Shown here: piece by piece, positions 22,001 to 34,000 of the stretch | Layout of the letters: the number at the start of each line of letters is the position of its first letter | Numbering within the stretch: position 1 is the first letter of the stretch | Source: Cordylochernes scorpioides | Lineage: Eukaryota; Arthropoda; Arachnida; Pseudoscorpiones; Chernetidae | DNA length: 64,000 nt | Reading direction: 5' to 3' | NCBI GenBank assembly: GCA_030710605.1 | Contig: CP092870.1 | Span: 20,126,684-20,190,683, forward strand | Translations under genes and position numbers: made by a program | Notes under the pieces: model-generated | Databases searched by the model: none | What the model was told of the DNA's origin: nothing | What the model saw: only the letters and a program-made list of their open reading frames with translations

Positions 22001-25000
22001 AATCATTTGCATTTTATTAATCTTTTGCATTCAAGTTGTAAAAAATGGTGTAGATAGGTTCTATAGATCTTTATTTTGTTAAGTCTACTCTAGCCTCTCT
22101 CATAACTTATGAAATATGGTGATAGAGAATACCTCTCTATATCTACATATATATATATAGGTTAGGAAAAAGGGGTATCTCCTGATCATTCAATAAAAAG
22201 TTTCTGATGGCTTGTGCTAACTGTGAGTATAAATTTCAACTAATTGTTGATTTTTAATTATTTCAGAATTGGCCAAATACCCTTCCTTGACTATTCAAGA
22301 AAATCTAACCAGTTATGCATTTCGGGCTGTTGGCCCTCATCAATATGGTGCAAGCTTTACCTCAACGACCAAAAAGCTGATCTTTGGGGTATCCTGATAA
22401 ATCATGAAATGGGTATTTAATTCCAAAAGAGTGTGATAACACCAGACTATATGAAAAATGGTGAAAATTGTAAATTGTGTTTCTTATCCCCTTGTGTAAA
22501 GATTACACGAATTCCATGAGTTCATGCTCCTCGAGCTGTTTTATAATAAGCAGCGGCCTCTCTCAAAGGTCCTGTTTAGTACATTGGAACTTGTATTGGG
22601 ATCAGGTGGATAAATTAAGAAAATAAATGTTTCCATTGAAAACCTGCCTGAAAGATGATATCACCACTACTACCCCAAGAAGGCCCATTTGTTTCAGAGA
22701 GTCAGTGGGATAAATACTGCCCAAGTTGGGAGACTGTGTCCTATGTGGAGGGAGTACTACCAACCATGATGTACATTGATATAATTGTATAATAATAACA
22801 ATATATATATTTTAATAATATATATATATCTCAGATAATAAGACCAAATCCAAATAAATAAATAGTGTGTGACGTTTCGGTAACAGCAATGTTACCATCT
22901 TCAGACAAAAGTGCTGAATCTAGATTATAAACACAAGGTAATAAGACCAAATCCAAATAAATAAAGCGTGTGACATTTCAGTAACAGAGATGTTACCATC
23001 TTCAACATGCATCAGCACTTTTGTCTGAAGATGGCAAAAACGCTGTTACCGAAACCTCACAAACTATTTCTTTGGATTTGGTCTAATTACCTTGTGTTTA
23101 TAATCTATAATCCCACACACACACACAAATTGTGCCTTATATCTTGATAATATTATTTTAGGCAGATTACTTAAATAATATAAAATATATATATTAGGCA
23201 ACATTGTAAAAATATAAATATATTTGGTTGCACAGAAAAATAAAGAAGAATTAAATGGTAAAAATAAAATTTAAAAACTTATTACAAAATTAATTTATCC
23301 GGACTATTTGATTAAGCTAACACCCACATGTATGTAGGTGTTGATTGATTGATAAATATTCAAGTGTTGTTAATCAATACAACAACAACAACAACAAAAA
23401 GCCTTTATTCAGGGTCACTGACCCTATACAGGATTCACCAGAGGTATGCATAAGAACAAAGCAGTGAGACAAAGGAAATAACGATATATACAGAAGAAAA
23501 AGAAAAAAAAACAAGAAAGAGAAAGAGGGAAGCAAGAAAAACAACACAAAAAGAGTAGCAGTAAGAAAGTGAGGAGTGAGTGTCACTTGGCCTTCTTCTG
23601 AGATACGGACTTGTGGAAACCATAAAACGCCGTAGCAATATACTTATTCTTGGTCATATTGTCAATTATTGATGGAAGTGAAGCACAGAGTTGCCCAGTT
23701 TTGAGCATAAGGGTTCTTCTTTCTTCTTTCAGAGCATAGCAATCAAAAATATAGTGAGTGATTTCATTTTTTAGTTTTGAATTACAGAAGGTACAAATCG
23801 GGTCCTCACCGCAGAGCATCTTGGTGTGGTTTTCTCTAAAAAAACTTGAAAGTATTCTAACTTGTGCGAGTAGTCTTACAACCGGGAAAGGAAAATCCCC
23901 TAAAAAGTATCCCTCCGTCACGAAAGATATATGAATGTCTTTGTAGTGAGAGTATAGCTTAGATTTATCCATTCTTGTAAGGTCGTTTTGTATAGATTGG
24001 TCTGCCGCTGTTTTTAAGAGCCCTGTAATCGCGCTCCTCAGCGTTTCAGGATCATCACAGGAAACAAGTGCAGGGGATCCATTATTGTTAAGCAGATTGG
24101 TGAGCTTTTTAATGAAACCGATGGGTGTGCCCGAGGCATTAGACAGTTCCCGTGTTCTATTAAAACATATACGCGGCAATCTGTCACTGCTCATATTCAA
24201 CACCCGCAGCCAATACTTCAGGGTTAATTTTAAAGCTGTTACACTCAATGAGATACGACCGGTTTCTAATCTGATTATGTAGCCTGGAGTGTGTTGTTAA
24301 TCAATACAAGTTTTATTCAAAGTTCTATTTCAACTTAGCAGAGGTTGTATGAATATATAGGTTTTATATAGTTGTCATAGGTTGTATGGCTATGTACACT
24401 CATGGACAAAACTTGTACTTTTTAGCATGTATATCGGGATTTAGATAATAACTTTTGTCGTGTCCAATGAAGAGCCTCCGATGTCCCCATACATTTCTAT
24501 CACAGCAGCAGCAATCTCCACTATCTTGGGTGTGTAAAGCTGCTGCTCTAGGTCTATGTCAATTTTCTGCAAGGCTGCGGAGACAGATGAAAGATATTAC
24601 AGTGACCTTTATTAGAGACACCCTTGATAACCAAGTGTGAACAGCCTCTGTCTCTTTAAAAAAAAAAAAAACAGACAACCAGAGTCATCAAAGACTTCCC
24701 AATTCCGTAAGTTTTGTCCATGAGTGGGAATGTATATCAAGATTTATTCCTAGATAAATTTTCCAAATATAAAAACGCTTTAACATTGCTCGGACTAAAA
24801 ATACTTATCCATTAAATTTTGCATTTGTGTAAATTTGAGTAAAGTGTGTGACTTACAGAGCATGTTGGACATTTTTGATGTTGTTGAGGAAGTAGCGAGC
24901 CACCTCCACATCAAAGATGGCTCCTCGCTGCCACTCCAGGGAAACTGCCTTCCTACTGGCTGATTGAATCTGACAAACACAATTCTCCTTTAGTTGCTGC

Positions 25001-28000
25001 CTACCAAAATAGCCTAGTTGGCAAAAGGATAAATTATGAGGAAATACACTTTTCTTAGATCCCAAAAATTCCACCCCTGACAAACCAAAGTCAACCTTTC
25101 TCTCCCTTTTCAAGGCCCTCCCTCCCTTCAAGTAAAACAGGGAAAGCTGCAGCAGGTCTTGGCTCCAAATATCATTATCTGGCTGGTTGAATTGGCCTAG
25201 CTTGTATCCATATATTCAAGGGAAGGTTCATGTGATCATCTTTTTCTTTTTGCTGATCTCTAGTAACACGTGGTACAGGCCATGATAATCATGGTGGGTA
25301 GAAGTAGGCGATTGCTTTTACTCTAAGCACACCACATGTCTACTATTGTGTAGTAAACAAATACTCCACAAGACATCCTCTCTCTCTCTCTGGTGGTATA
25401 AATTTTTACATTTATAAAAAAAAAGAAGCAGGATCAAATTCAAATATGTATATTGTTGCATCATGGCTAATGCACCTATTTTATTTTAATTTGTAATATT
25501 ATTTTTCATATATTTTAAATTCAAATTTATATTTATTTATTTTATTAAACTGAATATATGTATTACAAACAGAATTAATGTATTATAAAATCACCATTTG
25601 TATTTTGGTACACTGTGTGACTTCACTGCTCTCTTTGATGTGAGAAATAAATAAATTATTCTGGAGGCTACTTAATGAAGAGTTATCTCATTATTCCCTT
25701 ATATAAATTTGTAGGATGGTTGAAACACGCTCTGGTAAGATGCAAGACCCGGCACAGGAGAGAATCAAGGTTGAAGAGTCTGCCAAACCGCAACCTGGTG
25801 CAACAATATTCAGGCCTATAAACTATAAAATACTTGGTTATATATCTACAGGTTAGCCAAGAGTAGTCCAAAGGTCAAAGTGGTATTAAGTCAAAAATGA
25901 CCAAAGTGTTTTCCCCATTGAGCACTAAACAAAACGTCCTTGAACTGGCAGTCTGGAATGTGTGGTGACACGGCAAATGTTGCCTCTACACAACTCTGGA
26001 ATATTCACATTTCAATGCAAGTTTTGTTGTTGTAATACTTGTAAATAGTGAGCCCATTTGGTTTGCTTCAATATCACACATCAATATGTGTGTGTAGTGA
26101 ATTTGTCCCATTGCCTACTCTCTAGCTCTCTCTCCACCTATTATTACAATTTATAAAACCTTGAGACAGCACTTAATGAGGGCAACTAAGTCACGAGAAA
26201 CTTCTTATCAAAAGTAGGTTTACAATGAGAAAATTGTATTTTGTTTTTACATGAGTATCACTCAGAGAGGTGGTTATTTTTTTTTGCTTATCCCTAGTAC
26301 ACGTGGTACAGGCCATGATAATCATGGTGGGTAGAAGTAGGCGACTGCTTTTACTGTAAGTGTACCACATGTCTACACATGTGAAAAGCAGTTCGACTTT
26401 GCACTTACAAATGTGTCAGAGCCCCGTTTGGTTACTTGCACTCACTGGTGGGGTTGGACTTTTGCAAGAATCGAGGGCCATTGGAGCATTTTTTTTTATC
26501 AGAAAAAAGTGCCTAATGCTGGAATCGAACCTGGGTCATAGTGGTCGAAAACCAAAGGTATAGACCAGGGGTGGCGAACGTGCGGCCTTAAGGCCGCATG
26601 TGGCCTTTTCTTGCCCAAGTTGTGGCCTTTTCATAAATTCAAAATTATAATTTTTGTTTCGCAGTTTTCAATTACTTTCATTATTTTATTAAAAATATCT
26701 AATACGAATGTCATATATTATACAGGGTGTACCAGGTAAATTGGGACTAACTTTGACAGTCCATAAAACAAAAACTACTTGAGATTAAAAACTTGTTTTT
26801 TTTTTCATTACGTAGCCATATTCATGTAAAATGCAACAGTACATGTGTGCGCAGTGTAGTGATGAACAGTAACCGAGAATTTGAAAATCGAGCTGCCATC
26901 ATCGTTGCTCTGCGCGCCGGAAGGAGCCCCAAAGAGATAGTGGATTTTCTTAAGTTGCCCAAAACCACATTTATCGTGTCAAGAAGCAGTTTGATGAGGC
27001 CGACAGTAACAAAGAGGGGATAGCTACAAGGAAAAAGCACTCGCGTCGATCGGACAGGGTAAGAGGCGAAGAATTTGTCAAAAATGTCAAGGAGAAGATT
27101 GATGGAAACCCTGGGAAGAGCATGAGGGCCATAGCCAAGGAAATGGACTTTGTCTCTATGACAATTGTCAGAACTATCCATGAGGACCTTGGTCTCAAGT
27201 CTTATGCCCTTCGGAAAGGTCAGTTGCTGACTGAGAATATGAAGAATAACAGAAAAGGAAAGGCTGCTGCCCTCCTCAACAACCTGAAACACGACTCTTT
27301 TGGCATGCTAAGGTTCTTCTCTGACGAAAAGAACTTTGACGTGGACCAAAAGGTAAATCCCAGGAATGATCGCTGGATCTGTAAAGACCCCTCAGAGATA
27401 CCTGTCGTGACGCACACGAAATTTCCTGCCTCCGTAATGGTCCTTGGCGTTATCAGCAGTGAAGGTGATGTCATGCCTCCCCATTTCTTTGAGAAGGGCC
27501 TTAGGATGAACGCTGACACCTACATCAATGTTCTGAAGACCGTTGTGAAGCCTTGGATGGACATGGTGGCCGCAGGAAGGAAGTATGTCTTCCAACAGGA
27601 CTCAGCTCCAGCCCATAAGGCAAAAAAGACACAATCGTGGCTGACACTTAACGTCCCTAGTCACTGGGGTCCTGATATTTGGCCCCCTAATTCTCCAGAT
27701 TGCAATCCCCTCGACTACTATGTATGGGGCGTTGCTGAGAGAGATGTCAACAAAGCTCCTCATACCACCATCCAGTCTGTCAAGAAAGCAGTTCACACGG
27801 TGATGACCCAAATGGACAAGGTCATCGTCGCCAAGGCCTGTGCTTCATTCCGCACTCGCCTCGAGACTGTTGTAGCTAATAATGGAAACTTCATTGAATA
27901 AATAAAAACTATATCCTTTTATCTACTACTGTGTCAAATTTCATTCGGATATTTTAATTTTTACTTGCAAAAAATTTCAGTTAAAATACCATTGTTGAAA

Positions 28001-31000
28001 TTCCCAATTTACCTGGTACACCCTGTATATAATATAGTAAATGTGAGTATTTAAATTTCTAAAAGTAATTCAAGTGTCGTGCTAAAAATGAAGTACATAA
28101 CTATACCACTATATCGGCAGCGCCGATTTGCGGTCAACACTAGTACTAAAACTAAACGTAACGTCCAAGTAACGTCGAGGCAACGTAATTGCCGGTGTGT
28201 AACTGTATCAACTTTACTAAATGGTTGTTTATTTTTTGAATAAGGTAGGTTGTAAGATAATACATATTACAAACATCGAACAATGTTTTCTATTGTATTG
28301 TAGTAAAATACGGGTAAATTAATTTTAAATTTTAATAATTAAATGTCAATTTTTTTGGAATTTATTAATTGTATATCATTTTGAAAAAATAAACTATTTA
28401 ATTGCAAATAAAATTATGTATTTTAATTTTGTATATAAATCCCATTAATTAAATTGTATATATATATATATGGATGCGGCCTTCTCAAAAATGGTAAAAT
28501 GAAAATTGGCCTTCTAATATAAAAGGTTCGCCACCCCTGGTATAGACCATCCTTCCACCGACCCCCGTGGTGGTTGTTCATTGAATGGGTAGTGTATTTA
28601 TTAATCAGAAATTTTACTCTAGAATGTGTCCAGATGTTTGTGAACACCCATTACCTCCACATGGAGCAGCCAATAAGGCTCTGGCTTGAAGTTCTGGATC
28701 TTGTCATAGCGCTCCACACAGAACCCCAGGGTGGGAGTCTGACAGGGCCCGAAGGAGATCAGGGTGCTGTCCAAGTTGCTGTACTTGCCCTGAACACCAA
28801 TGCTTGTTATTCCACAACAACAGTCATGACCTCTTTCTAAAATGCACTAGATAATAAATAATATGGGAAAAATAAATATGCACCAAGATTTGTATTAAAA
28901 TTGAAATATCTGCAGCGGAGAAGCATTTTTTTATGCTTAGAAAAATGCCTTTGTGTTCAAAAATGTTATCCAGGTATGGCATGAAAGATAAGGCAGAATT
29001 TCTTTCAAAGTCCAGAACATTTTGGTAAACAACCTAAATTTTCAAAACCCCTAAAAATACTAAACATTTTCATATATTGATAAAGATAAATAAATCAAAA
29101 AGATTGGATTATCAGTTGGAACATGCCAGACGGGGAAATTTTTAAAGCTAAATCATACACCAGCCAGACTTGTCCCTCATTCACTCTCTGGAGATTGCAT
29201 GGAACCTGCAACACTATGATTGAAATACACTCATGGACAACACTTGAGGAAGTTGTACCTTTTAGCATGTATATATCGGGATTCAGACAATAACTCTGAA
29301 AGTTATTTGATACACAATGACCTTTATTGTAGACACACGAGATAACCAAGTGTGAACAAAATTGCCTCTTGTCTCCTCAAAAAAATAGACAACTGGCAAC
29401 GCCAAAGACTTTCCACTTCCTTAAGTTTTGTCCATGAGTGTATTTTATCATGATGTAAACTAGATAAATATTGTTATAATGCAGACATTGGTTTACTGAT
29501 ACAAGGTAATAAGACCAAATCCAAATAAATAAAAGTGTGTGACGTTTCGGTAACAGCGTTGTTACCATCTTCAGACAGCTGTTCCTGAAACGTCACACAC
29601 TTTTATTTATTTGGATTTGGTCTTATTACCTTGTGTTTATAATCTATACTCCAAATTGTGCCTTATCATCTTGGTTTACTGATGTAAGAGCGAAGCCAAA
29701 AGAAAAGCATGTGGCTAATGGCAGATGAGTCTAAACTGAAAAAAAATTGGAACAGAATAAATTTTTTGTTAAGTTTTAATGGTGACTGTTTTGATAGGAA
29801 AAAGCATTATTGCCGACCAATTGACCCTACAAGTGTTATATCTCCTATCAAGTTTACAGGGAGAAAACTGGTTAAACAGTCAAAAATGGAGTCAGAAAAG
29901 TTGGATTCTGTATTACAACAATTAGCATCTATACACAATCGTTTCTGCAGCCATTTATATGACACATGGACATGTTAGCTTTCCTCAACCCTCATATTCT
30001 CCATATATTGCTACAAATGATCTAAACAAAAAAAAGACTGAAAGGAAGCCTTGAAGCAATATATCCCATCAAAGAATAATCCAGTTTTAAGGAGTCAGAG
30101 GGTGAAAGACTTTTCATGGTTATTCACAGACAAACTTGTATAGCAACAATTATTTTTATAATTCTGAATATTTTCCAATAGAGAGAGAGAGGGTGTTATT
30201 TTTAGGACAACTTTTTAAGCTATTCTTGCATAAATCTTTGTTCTAATTCTTGAATCCACAACACCTGTAAATAGTCTTATGTAACACAACCTTGTAAAAT
30301 TAGAGAGAACAATGCCTTTCAACAATTAGCTCTTTGATTTATTAAAGTTGTACAGATATCAAATCTACGTATTTCTACTTTAGATTGTATTCTTTTTTTT
30401 TTTTTGCTTATCCCTAGTACACGTGGTACAGGCCATGATAATCATGGTGGGTAGTTAGCGACTGCTTTTTACTGTAAGCGCACCACATGTCTACACATTG
30501 TGAAAGCAGTTCGACTTTGCACTTACAAATGTGCCAGAGCCCTGTTTGATTACTTGCACTTGCTGGCGGGGTTGGACTTTTGTGAGAATCGGGGGCCATT
30601 GGAGCATTTTTTAAATCAGAAAAAGTGCCCAATGCGGGAATCGAACCCGGGTCGTAGCAATCGAAAACCAACAGTTTAGACCATCCTTCCACAGACCCCC
30701 ATTGTATTCTTGATGTTCTTCAGTGGTGTCATGTAGAATAGAAATCTAGTTTTTAAACTTTGACAAATACAAAGCCTAGTTAAGACCTTGAGCCAACAAT
30801 AAAATCATTGACTACAAAATTGAATATTTTTGGAACTGATTGTATATACAGTATAATACCTCACTGAAATAAACCCCTAAGGAAGTGAACCTTTGGTTCA
30901 CTATAACCATGGTTTTACAATAGCAATATATGGTTCACTAGATCATGAAAATAAAATAATGATCATTTTAGGGTTATTAAAAGGAAGCTTCACTATATCC

Positions 31001-34000
31001 CTGGTTTGTTTCAGTAATATTTTACTGTATTAGGAAAATTTATCTTCATAATTATCTTTTAAAAATGAAAATCATTAAAGAATGAATATAATTTGAACCA
31101 TGTGGAGAAAAGGCTCTATCACATGACAAACCAATTTATTACAAATTAACAGCTTAGAATGCCACCACCACCTGCAGTGACATCACAAGGTAAACTACTG
31201 GAGTTTGGTTAGATGTCGAATTGGATTTAATTGATTGATGCCGAAAAATATCAAATTTGGTTTTTAAACAGAAAAGTGTTATAATAGAGCATATTATTAT
31301 AATCATAAAAATAGTTTAAAATTCAAAAAATTTACAGTTAAAACCTAACTATAATGAACCCCAATCAGTTGATTCAATATAGCCATAGTTAGTTACATAT
31401 CGGCATAATTGACTAGATTATAAAATAAAAAAGATTACTTTAGGTTCATTATTAATGAAGCTTCATCCCGGTTCATTTTAGTGAGATTTTACTGTATATG
31501 TCCAATTACATATATTCAGCTGGAAAAATATCCTCATACCAGATAGTTAACACACTTTGGCTTGATTTGCATACACTTTGATTTCAGTCTGCAGTTGAAA
31601 TTGTGACATTTCAAATTTTGCATACTCTCTCTCTGGAACAAATATTTTTGGGTATGACAAATAGAAGTAGGTGTGAAACACAATCTTAACTAATGCAGTT
31701 ATAAAATAGCTGAAATGTCAATGTCTACCTAAATGGGCTAGAAAAAAGGGAAGCAGTTGACTTATAAGAGTGTAAACAAAGGTGACTAAGGATAGTTGTC
31801 CTGGGGGAGCACCTGGAAATACTTGGTCTGGAAGCGGGTGAAGGCACATCCAACCCTGAGGTCCAGCTCCTGCCGGGCATCTACCGCCCGGGCCTCGTGG
31901 AGGTTGGGCTGGCCCAGGTTGGACATGGCCTCGTGGATCTCCCTCTCTGTGAGGGCAGAGAACTTGGCCCGGAACACTGCCTGGCTCTCCCGCTGGTACC
32001 ATTTCCGCAGCTGAGGCCTCACAATGTCCAGCACTTCATAGCAGATGTTCTCCCCCTCCTTGTCACAGTCTAGCCACAAGATGAGGTAGTCACAGCCCAG
32101 GCCCTGGCACATCACACCCCTTCATTATAGATTGGTCCACTGCAGGCATTCACAATCCTAGCTGGCACATCACACCCCTTCATTATAGATTGGTCCACTG
32201 CAGGCATTCACAATCCTAGCTGGCACATCACACCCCTTCATTATAGATTGGTCCACTGCAGGCATTCACAATCCTAGCTGGCACATCACACCCCTTCATT
32301 ATAGATTGGTCCACTGCAGGCATTCACAATCCTAGCTGGCACATCACACCCCTTCATTATAGATTGGTCCACTGCAGGCATTCACAATCCTAGCTGGCAC
32401 ATCACACCCCTTCATTATAGATTGGTCCACTGCAGGCATTCACAATCCTAGCTGACACATCACACCCCTTCATTATAGATTGGTCCACTGCAGGCATTCA
32501 CAATCCTAGCTGGCACATCACACCCCTTCATTATAGATTGGTCCACTGCAGGCATTCACAATCCTAGCTGGCACATTACACCCCTTCATTATAGATTGGT
32601 CCACTGCAGGCATTCACAATCCTAGCTGGCACATCACACCCCTTCATTATAGATTGGTCCACTGCAGGCATTCACAATCCTAGCTGGCACATCACACCCC
32701 TTCATTATAGATTGGTCCACTGCAGGCATTCACAATCCTAGCTGGCACATCACACCCCTTCATTATAGATTGGTCCACTGCAGGCATTCACAATCCTAGC
32801 TGGCACATCACACCCCTTCATTATAGATTGGTCCACTGCAGGCATTCACAATCCTAGCTGGCACATCACACCCCTTCATTATAGATTGGTCCACTGCAGG
32901 CATTCACAATCCTAGCTGGCACATCACACCCCTTCATTATAGATTGGTCCACTGCAGGCATTCACAATCCTAGCTGGCACATCACACCCCTTCATTATAG
33001 ATTGGTCCACTGCAGGCATTCACAATCCTAGCTGGCACATCACACCCCTTCATTATAGATTGGTCCACTGCAGGCATTCACAATCCTAGCTGGCACATCA
33101 CACCCCTTCATTATAGATTGGTCCACTGCAGGCATTCACAATCCTAGCTGGCACATCACACCCCTTCATTATAGATTGGTCCACTGCAGGCATTCACAAT
33201 CCTAGCTGGCACATCACACCCCTTCATTATAGATTGGTCCACTGCAGGCATTCACAATCCTAGCTGACACATCACACCCCTTCATTATAGATTGGTCCAC
33301 TGCAGGCATTCACAATCCTAGCTGGCACATCACACCCCTTCATTATAGATTGGTCCACTGCAGGCATTCACAATCCTAGCTGGCACATCACACCCCTTCA
33401 TTATAGATTGGTCCACTGCAGGCATTCACAATCCTAGCTGGCACATCACACCCCTTCATTATAGATTGGTCCACTGCAGGCATTCACAATCCTAGCTGGC
33501 ACATCACACCCCTTCATTATAGATTGGTCCACTGCAGGCATTCACAATCCTAGCTGGCACATCACACCCCTTCATTATAGATTGGTCCACTGCAGGCATT
33601 CACAATCCTAGCTGACACATCACACCCCTTCATTATTATATTTTGGTATATAGTATTAATGAAAGGAAAGAGGTCAATTTAGCAAATTAAATTCAATTAT
33701 ACAACCTCAAAATTTGAAAATAATCAAACCATAGCTATAGTGAACCGAAAGTTCTGCCTTGTTGGGTTTAATATAGTAAGGTTTTACTATAACTCCGCCT
33801 TTGCCGGTCCCAAGCCTGGCTGAAAAAGGAAGAGAAGGAGCAGTAACAAGTGCAGTAAAAATACCTGGGCTCAGTTGGCCCGGCTGATAGTACCCTGAAA
33901 GGGCTCCTGATCCAGGGATGCAGGATAAGCAGTGTCTGTACTCCATGTTAGGAGCGGCTGCACATGGTGTCTGTTCCTCATGTCAGAGATGGCCATTTCA

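Larger units (their letters stand above)
26566..28539. mobile_element. Non-autonomous hAT element with a mariner inside
   Basis: Perfect 14-bp inverted ends caggggtggcgaac / gttcgccacccctg, typical of the hAT superfamily, and an 8-bp target duplication gtatagac at 26558-26565 and 28540-28547. Without the inner mariner it is about 670 bp and has no transposase. Confidence 0.95.
26276..28568 (-). repeat. SINE1, split by a hAT insertion
   Basis: The SINE body (26276-26565) and its head (28540-28568) are separated by the hAT element. The short direct repeat ggtggtt at 26269-26275 and 28569-28575 may be the SINE target duplication. Joined, the order matches the intact copy at 35341. Confidence 0.85.

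Noticed and set aside
32104-33637. CRISPR-like regular repeat array
   Set aside because: Direct tandem 58-bp units without distinct spacers, in a eukaryotic intron.
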